Assembly (NCBI GenBank): GCA_013821025.1
Contig: JACDHN010000148.1
Span: 1-6,786 of the forward strand
DNA from: Acidimicrobiia bacterium
Lineage (GTDB): Bacteria > Actinomycetota > Acidimicrobiia > Acidimicrobiales > Ilumatobacteraceae
Direction: 5' to 3'
Length of the DNA: 6,786 nt
Below are positions 1 to 5,973 of the stretch, piece by piece. The notes beneath the pieces are model-generated. The model was not told where the DNA came from. It ran no database searches and saw nothing but the letters and a program-made list of their open reading frames with translations. Within the stretch, counting starts at the first letter, position 1. Every line of letters starts with the position of its first letter. A program made the translations under genes and the position numbers.

Positions 1-879
1 CACTTCGCCGCCCAGGGCGTGATCGCCGGGGCATATGACGTGGTCGTCGCGGCGGGCGTGGAGGTGATGACGCGGGTGCCGATGGGAGCATCGATGGCCG
101 ACGGCAAGTTTGGCTACCCGTTCGGGCCGCAGGTGGGCGCTCGCTATGCGCCGGCCGGCGGGCTCGTGCCCCAGGGCATCTCCGCCGAACTGATCGCCGA
201 GCAATGGAACATCTCCCGTGAGCAGATGGACGAGTTCGGCGCCCGCAGCCAGCAGCTCGCTGCGCAGGCGACGTCCGAGGGACGCTTCGAGCGCGAGATC
301 TTGCCGATCACCGACGCCAACGGTGAGTCGATGACGACCGACGAGGGTTTGCGCGACACCACGGTCGAGAAGCTTGCGGCGCTGAAGCCGTCCTTCAAGG
401 CCGAGGGCGAGGGTGGGCGCGTCACCGCAGGCAACTCGTCGCAGATCACGGACGGGGCGTCGGCGGTGCTGATCATGAGCGAGGAGAAGGCCGAGGAGCT
501 GGGAGTCACCCCCCGCGCCCGGTTCGTGGAGTTCGCCGTCGCCGGTGCAGACCCGAGGCTGATGTTGACGGCGCCGATCCCGGCGACCCGTAACGCGCTG
601 GCGAGGGCCGGCTTGACGATCGACGACATCGACCTGGTGGAGATCAACGAGGCGTTCGCTTCCGTTGTGCTGGCCTGGCAGCACGAGCTGAAGGCCGACA
701 CGGACCGCATCAACGTCAACGGCGGAGCCATCGCCATCGGTCACCCGCTCGGCTGCTCCGGCACCCGCCTGATGACGACGCTGGTGCACGAGCTGGAGCG
801 CACCGGCGGCCGCTACGGGCTGCAGACAATGTGCGAGGGCGGCGGGCTCGCCAATGCCACCCTCATCGAACGCCTCTGA
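1..879 (+). CDS. Thiolase (acetyl-CoA C-acyltransferase family), 5'-truncated by the window edge
   Basis: Thiolases catalyse reversible Claisen condensation or cleavage of acyl-CoA thioesters, as in beta-oxidation or acetoacetyl-CoA formation, in the cytoplasm. The reading frame is open from base 1 (HFAAQG...) and ends at TGA 877-879, giving 292 visible residues. Family motifs are clear: NEAFA at visible residues 216-220, GHPLG at 247-251 with the catalytic His248, and MCEGGG with the C-terminal catalytic Cys278. These fall exactly 100 residues below the Zoogloea thiolase numbering (His348, Cys378), so about 100 N-terminal residues are missing, including the acyl-accepting nucleophile Cys (Cys89 in that numbering). 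The visible sequence starts in the segment that normally follows that cysteine. The GTG at 19 is an internal valine, not a start. No feature reveals whether the enzyme is degradative or biosynthetic, or its chain-length preference. A hairpin follows the stop, and nothing links the gene functionally to the cell-wall locus downstream. Confidence 0.95.
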   Translation, partial: HFAAQGVIAGAYDVVVAAGVEVMTRVPMGASMADGKFGYPFGPQVGARYAPAGGLVPQGISAELIAEQWNISREQMDEFGARSQQLAAQATSEGRFEREILPITDANGESMTTDEGLRDTTVEKLAALKPSFKAEGEGGRVTAGNSSQITDGASAVLIMSEEKAEELGVTPRARFVEFAVAGADPRLMLTAPIPATRNALARAGLTIDDIDLVEINEAFASVVLAWQHELKADTDRINVNGGAIAIGHPLGCSGTRLMTTLVHELERTGGRYGLQTMCEGGGLANATLIERL

Positions 880-903
880 TCGACTCACGGGTTTGTTCGG
901 GGG

Positions 904-926
904 CCACGGGGCAGAGGCCCCCGTGG
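904..926 (+). terminator. GC-rich hairpin after the thiolase gene, probable terminator
   Basis: CCACGGGG (904-911) pairs perfectly with CCCCGTGG (919-926) around a 7-base loop, starting 24 bases after the thiolase stop. No U-tract follows, which is common in high-GC actinobacteria but makes the call less certain. An alternative fold pairs GGGGGCC (899-905) with GGCCCCC (916-922). Confidence 0.5.
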
Positions 927-942
927 GTGTGGATATCTGCAG

Positions 943-955
943 TACAGTGACCCGG
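943..955 (+). promoter_or_regulatory. Candidate leaderless promoter (-10 TACAGT) for the zinc-ribbon protein gene
   Basis: TACAGT (943-948) fits the actinobacterial -10 pattern TANNNT and lies six bases before the GTG at 955. That is the spacing expected if transcription starts on the start codon itself. No Shine-Dalgarno sequence is visible before this GTG, which agrees with a leaderless mRNA. No convincing -35 hexamer is seen. Inference from pattern only. Confidence 0.35.
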
Positions 956-1221
956 TGCCGGCGCTCTCCACGCTCATCTGGGTGGGATTTGGCGTGGTCT
1001 TCGGCCTATTCCTGTGGAAAATTGGGACGGCGATGTTGCGATCGATGACGACGCCTGCACCCGAGCCACTACCGCCCGGCGAGTTGCGCAAGGTGAACGT
1101 CAGGTATCGCTGCAACGTCTGCGGTGTAGAGCTGAGGTTGACGATGGCTCCGGATGAGGATCCGCCGCCTCCGAAGCACTGCCTGGAGGAGATGGACGTC
1201 GTCGCCCCGCTGTACGACTGA
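955..1221 (+). CDS. Small membrane-anchored zinc-ribbon-like protein, function unknown
   Basis: This is an 88-residue protein I cannot assign to a named family. Residues 4-28 form a hydrophobic segment (LSTLIWVGFGVVFGLFLW core) that looks like one membrane anchor. A Pro-rich linker follows (34-41), then a compact domain with CNVC (Cys53, Cys56), an acidic/proline stretch (DEDPPPP) and a closing His75-Cys76 pair. The CxxC...HC arrangement suggests a one-zinc ribbon resembling rubredoxin or FmdB-type ribbons. I recall similar short hypothetical proteins with this core in other actinobacteria, but that is memory, not a search. The start is GTG 955; no start codon lies in frame in the preceding 30 or so bases, and the hydrophobic N-terminus begins directly after it. 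The gene is monocistronic as far as can be seen, sits between the thiolase hairpin and a convergent crgA gap, and is coded like a real gene. Membrane orientation and role are unknown. Confidence 0.8.
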   Translation: MPALSTLIWVGFGVVFGLFLWKIGTAMLRSMTTPAPEPLPPGELRKVNVRYRCNVCGVELRLTMAPDEDPPPPKHCLEEMDVVAPLYD

Positions 1222-1269
1222 CGCACGTGGCGACGACGCGCCGGGTGTTGACTCTTGTGCGTTGCCTAG

Positions 1270-1278
1270 TTATTCACA
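1270..1278 (+). other. Sequence matching the DnaA-box consensus
   Basis: TTATTCACA fits the bacterial DnaA-box consensus TTATNCACA at every specified position. It lies in the AT-richer gap between the convergent zinc-ribbon gene and crgA. Two poorer look-alikes follow on the minus strand at 1282-1290 and 1294-1302, each one base off a DnaA-type consensus. The locus is origin-proximal in other actinobacteria, which makes binding plausible, but dnaA and dnaN are not in the window and the same bases can be read as terminator hairpins. Confidence 0.35.
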
Positions 1279-1308
1279 GGCTGTGAGCAAGTCTGTCGAT
1301 AACGACAG
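1274..1308. terminator. Two adjacent inverted repeats, candidate bidirectional terminator
   Basis: TCACA-GGC-TGTGA (1274-1286) and CTGTCG-ATAA-CGACAG (1293-1308) are perfect short dyads, 5 bp and 6 bp, placed between two genes that end facing each other (stops at 1221 and 1321). Being symmetrical, they could end transcription from both sides. The stems are short and no long T-tract follows on either strand, so termination strength is doubtful. Confidence 0.4.
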
Positions 1309-1320
1309 GGTTGTCATTCG

Positions 1321-1698
1321 TCACCGCCACTTCGTGGCCGTGTAGAGCCCACCGAGGATGAACGCCAGACCGAGGATGGTGGGGATGTTGCTGTCCGTCC
1401 ACACCAGGTACCGCAGCATGATCATGAGCCCGCCGGTCACCATCAGCGCCAGCATCAGGAACGGCACCCACGGGCGGCTGTGCTGAACCGAGACCGGCAC
1501 CGGGGGCGTGTAGCGGCTCGACGACGAGCTGGCGTGTGACGACTCGGCCGTCGGACCGGTCGCCATCCGCCGCGACGTGGCGCTCGACGTGCTACCGGAC
1601 TTGGTCGTCGTGGACGACTTGCCCGACGTGCGAGTGAGGCTGGGACGCGTCCCCTTCTCGGTCACCCGACCGCCGGTCTTTCTCTTTGGTGGAGCCAC
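1321..1698 (-). CDS. crgA: CrgA, cell-division/wall-synthesis scaffold membrane protein with a long Ser/Thr-rich N-terminus
   Basis: CrgA is a small actinobacterial inner-membrane protein that in mycobacteria binds FtsZ, FtsQ, FtsI and PbpA and helps recruit division and peptidoglycan enzymes; in Streptomyces it influences sporulation septation. The 125-residue product has a basic N-terminus (PPKRK), a low-complexity region at about 20-61 with 25 Ser/Thr in 42 residues, and two membrane helices at about 79-99 and 105-121. It ends in TATKWR, resembling the MRWH-type end of mycobacterial CrgA. The family is usually near 85-95 residues, so the extra length is the N-terminal tail. I chose GTG 1698 because the longer frame to 1749 would overlap the divergent pabA start and adds nothing family-like. 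The gene is divergent from pabA with a 25-bp gap, as in the conserved origin-proximal block. Identification rests on the two-helix architecture, the C-terminus and synteny. Confidence 0.88.
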   Translation of the reverse strand: MAPPKRKTGGRVTEKGTRPSLTRTSGKSSTTTKSGSTSSATSRRMATGPTAESSHASSSSSRYTPPVPVSVQHSRPWVPFLMLALMVTGGLMIMLRYLVWTDSNIPTILGLAFILGGLYTATKWR

Positions 1699-1706
1699 GG
1701 CGCCAG

Positions 1707-1716
1707 AGTCTACGTT
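1707..1716. promoter_or_regulatory. Overlapping divergent -10 elements for crgA (-) and pabA (+)
   Basis: On the plus strand TACGTT (1711-1716) lies seven bases before the pabA GTG (1724). On the minus strand TAGACT (1712 down to 1707) lies eight bases before the crgA GTG (1698). Both fit TANNNT and share the base pairs 1711-1712. The whole gap is 25 bp and has no room for two conventional promoters plus ribosome sites, so leaderless transcription from a shared divergent promoter is the simplest reading. No good -35 is visible for either direction. Confidence 0.4.
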
Positions 1717-1723
1717 GGCCGGG

Positions 1724-2308
1724 GTGACCCGGGTGCTGGTGATCGACAACTACGACAGCTTCGTGTTCAACCTCGTGCAGTACCTCGGCGAGTTGGGCGC
1801 CGAACCGATCGTGCACCGCAACGACGCCCTGACCGTCGACGAGGCTGTGGCGCTGGCACCCGAGGCCGTGGTGCTCTCACCAGGACCGGGACGGCCCGAG
1901 GACGCCGGCATCTGCTGCGAAGCCGTCACATCGTTCGGTGAGCGCGGTGTGCCCGTGTTCGGCGTGTGTCTCGGGCTCCAGGCCATCGGGCACGTGTTCG
2001 GCGCTCGCATCGTGGGGGCGACCGAGCTGATGCACGGCAAGACATCGGAGATCGATCACACCGGCACGGGTGTGTTTGCAGGGCTCGACTCGCCGCTCAC
2101 GGCGACCCGCTACCACTCGTTGACGATCGAGCCCGACTCGATCCCCGACGAGCTCGAGGTCACCGCCAGCACTGCCGACGGCACCGTGATGGGGGTGCGT
2201 CATCGGCGGTTGGCGGTGGAAGGCGTGCAGTTCCATCCCGAGAGCATCCTCTCGCAGGGCGGTCACCGCCTGCTCGCCAACGTGCTGGCCGCCGCCGTCA
2301 GCATCTGA
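1724..2308 (+). CDS. pabA/trpG: Glutamine amidotransferase subunit of anthranilate / aminodeoxychorismate synthase
   Basis: This class I glutamine amidotransferase hydrolyses glutamine and passes ammonia to the chorismate-binding partner (TrpE for anthranilate, PabB for aminodeoxychorismate). It acts in the cytoplasm. The 194-residue length is normal for a stand-alone subunit. Visible motifs are the N-terminal VLVIDNYDSF, the SPGPG oxyanion-region loop (52-56), GVCLGLQ with nucleophile Cys82, the HGKTS segment (104-108) typical of the PabA/TrpG branch, and FHPES with catalytic His171 and Glu173. GTG 1724 is chosen because it gives MTRVLVIDNYDSF directly; the frame is open back to 1577 but that part is antisense to crgA. 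No trpE or pabB is in the window, and in actinobacteria the copy at this locus may serve both pathways, so the symbol is left double. It converges on pknB with 25 bp between stop codons and no clear hairpin in between. Confidence 0.95.
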   Translation: MTRVLVIDNYDSFVFNLVQYLGELGAEPIVHRNDALTVDEAVALAPEAVVLSPGPGRPEDAGICCEAVTSFGERGVPVFGVCLGLQAIGHVFGARIVGATELMHGKTSEIDHTGTGVFAGLDSPLTATRYHSLTIEPDSIPDELEVTASTADGTVMGVRHRRLAVEGVQFHPESILSQGGHRLLANVLAAAVSI

Positions 2309-2333
2309 TCCGCCCCGCTCGCCGCGCCCGCTC

Positions 2334-4475
2334 TCAGGGCGCCGACGAAGAGGACGGTTCTGTCGTGGTCGTGGTCGTGGTCGGTGGTGCGGTGGTGGTC
2401 GTGGTCGGCGGCAAGGTCGTCGTGGTTGGTGGCGCGGTCGTCGTGGTTGGTGGCGCGGTCGTCGTGGTTGGTGGCGCGGTCGTCGTCGTCGTGGGTGGAT
2501 CCGTCGGCGGTGGCTCGGTCGGCGGTGGCTCGGTCGGCGGCGGCTCCGTCGCCTGGCCGACCGTGATGGAGATCGCCGTGCCGGGGTCGACGGGCGTGCC
2601 TGACGGAACGCTCTGGGCCACGACCAGGCCGTCGTTGGGATCGCCAGGTTCCAGATCCTCGATCGAGACGTTGCCGATGTCGAGGCGGGCGTTGGTGAGC
2701 GCGGTCCTGGCATCCTCCTCTCTGAGGCTCGTGAGCGTCGGGACGGCCACCTGCCCGGGCCCGCCGGATACGAGCATCGTGACGGCGCTCGCTGGGGCCA
2801 CCTGCGTGCCCACCTCGGGGTTCGTGCCGACCACGAGCCCTTGGGCCACATCGCTCGACTCGACGGGTTGACTCGTCACGACGAAGTTGAACGGTTCGCC
2901 TTCGAGCCGCGCCCTCGCATCGGCTTCTGCGGTGCCGACGACGTCGGCGGGGATGGCGACCGACTCCGGTCCCGAGGAGACCACGATGTTGACCGTGGAG
3001 CCTTCGGCCACCTGACGGTTTCGCCGAGGTTCGGTGCGCAGCACCAGACCCGCCTCCACGTCGTCGGAGGCGGCGTCGGTCTCGTCGCCGATCTCCAAGC
3101 GACGGCTACCGAGGATGCGACGGGCCTCCGCAGGAGTCTGCCCTCTGACATTGGGGATCAACACCTGGCCGGGCACTGGCTTGTAGTAGATCCGCACTTC
3201 CTGGCTGTCGAGGACGAGCTCTCTGGCTGCGGGGTCCGTGCGGTCCACCCTGCCGGGGGGCTGTCTCGAGTCGTTGTCCTTGATCGGCTCTGCGAAATCG
3301 ATCTCCAAGCGCTCGAGATCCGCGGTGACGTCGTCGAGCGGCTGACCGACGTAGTTGGCGAGCCGCCTTGATCCCTCGTCGTCGCCGTTCGTGATCGCCC
3401 GGTACAGCAGATAGCCGCCGACGGCGAGAGCGATCAGCGCCAGGAAGGCGGCGAGCGCATACCAGCCGCTGCGCGACGGCTGGTCGTCGACGATGCGCTG
3501 GGGCGGGATCGGGATCGCCGAACCCCTGGCAGGGGTCGTGGTGGCCATGGTCATGGTACGCGGCGCCTGGGTAGCCGCGGCTGCCGCTGCGGCGTTCTGG
3601 ACACCGAGGATCGCCCCCAGTGCTTCTGGCACCTCGCCGGCGCGGAAGCGGCGCAGGTCGTCGCGCAGCTCGTCGGCGCTCTGGTAGCGACGGCCGGGAT
3701 CCTTGGCCAGCAGCTTCGCCACGATCGCTTCGTACCCACGGGGGATGTCGGCAACCAGCCGGTTCAGCGGCTCGGGAGCTTCGTGCACCTGCTTGTAGGC
3801 GGTGCCTACCGGGTTGTCACCGACGAACGGCGGGTGGCCGGCGGCCATCTCGTACATGACGATGCCGAGCGAGTAAAGATCACTTCGCGGATGGGGCTGG
3901 CCGCCCTGGGCTTGCTCGGGCGAGAAGTAGGTGGCCGTTCCCATCACAGCGCCGGCCTGGGTGAGATTTGACTCGGCGGCAGCGCCCATCGCTCTGGCGA
4001 TACCGAAGTCGGCCACCTTCACCTGACCGTTCGTGCCGATCAGGATGTTGGCCGGCTTGATGTCGCGATGCACGAGCCCGGCCTTGTGGGCGAACGACAG
4101 GGCAGCAGCGACCTCGCTCGCCACCTCGGCCGACTGTTTCGCCGTCAGCTGACTATTGGCCCGCAGGATGTCGGCCAGCGTGCGACCCTGCACATACTCC
4201 ATGGCGATGTAGTAGGTGCCCGAGTAGCGACCCCAGTCGTACACGTTGACGATGTTGGGGTGGCTGAGGTTGGCGGCGGCTTGCGCCTCGCGGCGGAAGC
4301 GCTCCACGAAGTTCGGGTCGGTGGCGAACTCGGGGAACAGCACCTTGATTGCCACATGCCGGTCGAGCAGCAGGTCGCGAGCGACGAACACATCGGCCAT
4401 GCCACCACGGCCGATACGGCGATCGATCTGGTACCGGTCGTTGAGGACGATCGGATCGCCGTTGCCGTTCACCAT
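2334..4475 (-). CDS. pknB: PknB-type transmembrane Ser/Thr protein kinase with four extracellular PASTA-like repeats and a Pro/Thr-rich tail
   Basis: PknB-type kinases sense muropeptides or lipid II through extracellular PASTA domains and phosphorylate wall-synthesis and division proteins. The 713-residue product has a kinase domain at about 15-280: glycine loop IGRGGMADVF (21-30), Lys44, Glu63, HRDIKPAN (Asp138, Asn143), DFG (156-158) and GTATYFSPE (179-187). Then come an Ala-rich and Thr-rich juxtamembrane segment (about 295-335), a membrane helix (about 338-358), four PASTA-like units (about 372-434, 435-502, 503-572, 573-640) and a Pro/Thr tail (641-713). PASTA 1 is the most divergent, lacking the usual VP opening. 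The activation loop has Thr172 but Ala174 where mycobacterial PknB has a second regulatory Thr. ATG 4475 leaves 11 residues before the kinase core; an upstream in-frame Met at 4553 would overlap pbpA. The gene starts 13 bp after the pbpA stop without a strong ribosome site, so it is probably translated from the rodA-pbpA-pknB transcript. Confidence 0.96.
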   Translation of the reverse strand: MVNGNGDPIVLNDRYQIDRRIGRGGMADVFVARDLLLDRHVAIKVLFPEFATDPNFVERFRREAQAAANLSHPNIVNVYDWGRYSGTYYIAMEYVQGRTLADILRANSQLTAKQSAEVASEVAAALSFAHKAGLVHRDIKPANILIGTNGQVKVADFGIARAMGAAAESNLTQAGAVMGTATYFSPEQAQGGQPHPRSDLYSLGIVMYEMAAGHPPFVGDNPVGTAYKQVHEAPEPLNRLVADIPRGYEAIVAKLLAKDPGRRYQSADELRDDLRRFRAGEVPEALGAILGVQNAAAAAAATQAPRTMTMATTTPARGSAIPIPPQRIVDDQPSRSGWYALAAFLALIALAVGGYLLYRAITNGDDEGSRRLANYVGQPLDDVTADLERLEIDFAEPIKDNDSRQPPGRVDRTDPAARELVLDSQEVRIYYKPVPGQVLIPNVRGQTPAEARRILGSRRLEIGDETDAASDDVEAGLVLRTEPRRNRQVAEGSTVNIVVSSGPESVAIPADVVGTAEADARARLEGEPFNFVVTSQPVESSDVAQGLVVGTNPEVGTQVAPASAVTMLVSGGPGQVAVPTLTSLREEDARTALTNARLDIGNVSIEDLEPGDPNDGLVVAQSVPSGTPVDPGTAISITVGQATEPPPTEPPPTEPPPTDPPTTTTTAPPTTTTAPPTTTTAPPTTTTLPPTTTTTAPPTTTTTTTEPSSSSAP
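2416..2478. repeat. Three perfect 21-bp tandem copies in the pknB tail
   Basis: Units at 2416-2436, 2437-2457 and 2458-2478 are identical. Read on the minus strand each encodes the heptad APPTTTT. Less regular copies of the same codon pattern extend to about 2360 and give the rest of the Thr-rich tail. Perfect identity at third codon positions suggests recent duplication by slippage, not just selection on the protein. Confidence 0.9.
2503..2547. repeat. Three 15-bp tandem copies in the pknB tail
   Basis: Units at 2503-2517 and 2518-2532 are identical (GTCGGCGGTGGCTCG), and the third at 2533-2547 differs by two bases. On the minus strand they encode TEPPP-type pentads that start the tail just after the last PASTA-like repeat. 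Like the 21-bp repeat nearby, the tract is prone to copy-number change. Confidence 0.88.
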
Positions 4476-4488
4476 GACGCGTCCATGA

Positions 4489-5973
4489 TCAGGCGGGGAT
4501 CGCCATCGCCGCGTCGAGCACCGTCTTGGCGATGGGACCGGCCAGCCGACCACCGGTGCTCGAGGAGATCTCGGCGTTCGTGCCCTTGAGCATCACGGCG
4601 ACGGCATAGCGCGGTTCGTTGGCCGGCGCGAAGGCCACGATCCAGGCGTGCGACCGCTCCGGCTCGCCGGTGTCGTTGAGCTGAGCGGTACCGGTCTTGG
4701 CCGCCACCGGGATGCCGCCGGCGAGGGCGATGCAGCACGACGCCGTGCCCCTCGTGGCAACGCCCTGCATGAGTGAGTTGAGGATGAGGGCGTTCTCCGG
4801 TGAGATCGGTCGTTTCCACACCTCTGGCTCCGTGCGCTCGAGCACCCGGCCAGAGTGGTCGATCGAGGCGTCCACGACATACGGCTTCATCATCTCGCCG
4901 CCGTTGGCCACGGTGGCCGCCACCATGGCCATGTGGAGCGGCACCATCTGGACCTCGTTGCCGCCGAAGCCGCGCATCGCCAGCAGCGCCAGAGCCTGAT
5001 CGAGGTTGTCGGAGCTGCCGAACGTGCTGGCCACTGGGCGCGGCAGGTCGATCGGGATCTCTTCGCCGATGCCCCACTCCTGCACGCCGGACACCATCGC
5101 GGCGGGCCCGAGGTCCACGGCGGTGCGAGCGAAGGGGATGTTGCAGCTTCTGGCGAACACCTCGGGCAGGTCGCCACCACAGGGCGTGCTCTCGAAGTTG
5201 GCGATCGGGTTGTCGGTCTGGGGCGGCACCCACTCGACCTCGGTGGGGAACTTCGTGCGCGTGTTGATGCGGCCCGCTTCGAGGGCGATGCCGGTGGTCA
5301 GCACCTTGAACGTGGAGCCTGGCATGTAGCGCTGCTGGTAGGCGTTGGCCAGCAGCGGATCGCCAGGCGACTCCTGCAGGAACGTGAGCACGTCGCCAGC
5401 CGACTCGAAGTCGAGAGCCGAGATCGGGTTCGGGTCGTAGCTGGGGTAGCTCCACAAGGCGGCGACGGCGCCGGTCTCGATCTCGATCACGACCACTGAG
5501 CCCTCGCGCTCGCCGAGCGCGTCCTTGGCGACCTGCTGGAGATCGGACCGCATGGTGAGTCGCACGGTGCCAGAGTTGTCGCCCTGGCCGCCCACCAGCT
5601 CGCCCAGACCGAGGACGCGTTGGCGGCCGGTGGCGCCGACGAGCACGTCGGAATGCGACTTCTCGAGCTGGGTGGCGCCGTAGCTGATGGAGTAGTAGCC
5701 GGTCACGTTGGCGAACAGGTCGGCCGTCGGGTAGCGGCGCTGGAAGTCGTACTCGCTCGCCGCCGGGGCAGCCACCGAGTCGGCGACGACCATCCCATCG
5801 GCAGTGATGATCGGCCCGCGAGGTTGGTTGAACTCGCGGAGGATCTGGCGCGTGTTGTCGACGCGGGAGTTGAGGTCCTCTTGGCGCTCGACCTGCCAAT
5901 AGTTGAGGGCGACGAAGAGGGAGATGTAGAGCGCCATGAAGCCGGCGGCGAGCTGACGGATCTGCCGGTTCAT
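4489..5973 (-). CDS. pbpA: Class B penicillin-binding protein (transpeptidase), PbpA type
   Basis: This D,D-transpeptidase cross-links peptidoglycan outside the membrane and works with the SEDS protein RodA encoded just upstream. It has 494 residues, close to the roughly 490 of mycobacterial PbpA. A short cytoplasmic N-terminus leads into one membrane helix (about 9-25). A non-catalytic region follows (about 40-140), then the transpeptidase domain with SxxK as STFK (Ser220 nucleophile, Lys223), SxN as SCN (276-278) and KTGT (426-429). Cysteines at 265, 277 and a vicinal pair at 413-414 are all extracytoplasmic; 277 sits inside the SCN motif, which is common. ATG 5973 overlaps the rodA stop as ATGA, so translation is probably coupled; no strong Shine-Dalgarno is visible. 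There is only a 13-bp gap to pknB, with no pknA gene between, unlike mycobacteria. Division versus elongation role cannot be settled from sequence; synteny favours the PbpA name. Confidence 0.95.
   Translation of the reverse strand: MNRQIRQLAAGFMALYISLFVALNYWQVERQEDLNSRVDNTRQILREFNQPRGPIITADGMVVADSVAAPAASEYDFQRRYPTADLFANVTGYYSISYGATQLEKSHSDVLVGATGRQRVLGLGELVGGQGDNSGTVRLTMRSDLQQVAKDALGEREGSVVVIEIETGAVAALWSYPSYDPNPISALDFESAGDVLTFLQESPGDPLLANAYQQRYMPGSTFKVLTTGIALEAGRINTRTKFPTEVEWVPPQTDNPIANFESTPCGGDLPEVFARSCNIPFARTAVDLGPAAMVSGVQEWGIGEEIPIDLPRPVASTFGSSDNLDQALALLAMRGFGGNEVQMVPLHMAMVAATVANGGEMMKPYVVDASIDHSGRVLERTEPEVWKRPISPENALILNSLMQGVATRGTASCCIALAGGIPVAAKTGTAQLNDTGEPERSHAWIVAFAPANEPRYAVAVMLKGTNAEISSSTGGRLAGPIAKTVLDAAMAIPA

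Noticed and set aside
144..737. 197-codon open frame antisense to the thiolase
   Set aside because: High-GC shadow with Ser/Ala-rich composition; the plus strand carries all thiolase catalytic motifs.
1274..1286. CRP-like operator at TCACA-GGC-TGTGA
   Set aside because: CRP sites read TGTGA-N6-TCACA; here the half-sites are in the opposite order with a 3-base spacer.
1577..1723. N-terminal extension of pabA to 1577
   Set aside because: The extra residues are antisense to crgA and unlike any amidotransferase; the family N-terminus begins at GTG 1724.
1699..1749. crgA start at 1749
   Set aside because: It would overlap the divergent pabA coding region and promoter; the basic PPKRK N-terminus fits a start at GTG 1698.
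1877..2871. Long open frames on both strands across the pabA end and the pknB tail (1966-2871 plus, 1877-2851 minus)
   Set aside because: They overlap confident genes in other frames, have Arg/Pro/Val/Gly-repeat compositions produced by the GC-rich tandem repeat, and show no family motifs.
4476..4553. pknB start at 4553
   Set aside because: It lies inside the 3' end of pbpA and adds 26 residues unlike a kinase; ATG 4475 gives a standard short leader before the kinase core.
4469..5899. 476-codon open frame on the minus strand inside pbpA
   Set aside because: It is a shifted-frame shadow of pbpA, extremely Arg-rich without any domain, while the pbpA frame carries STFK, SCN and KTGT.
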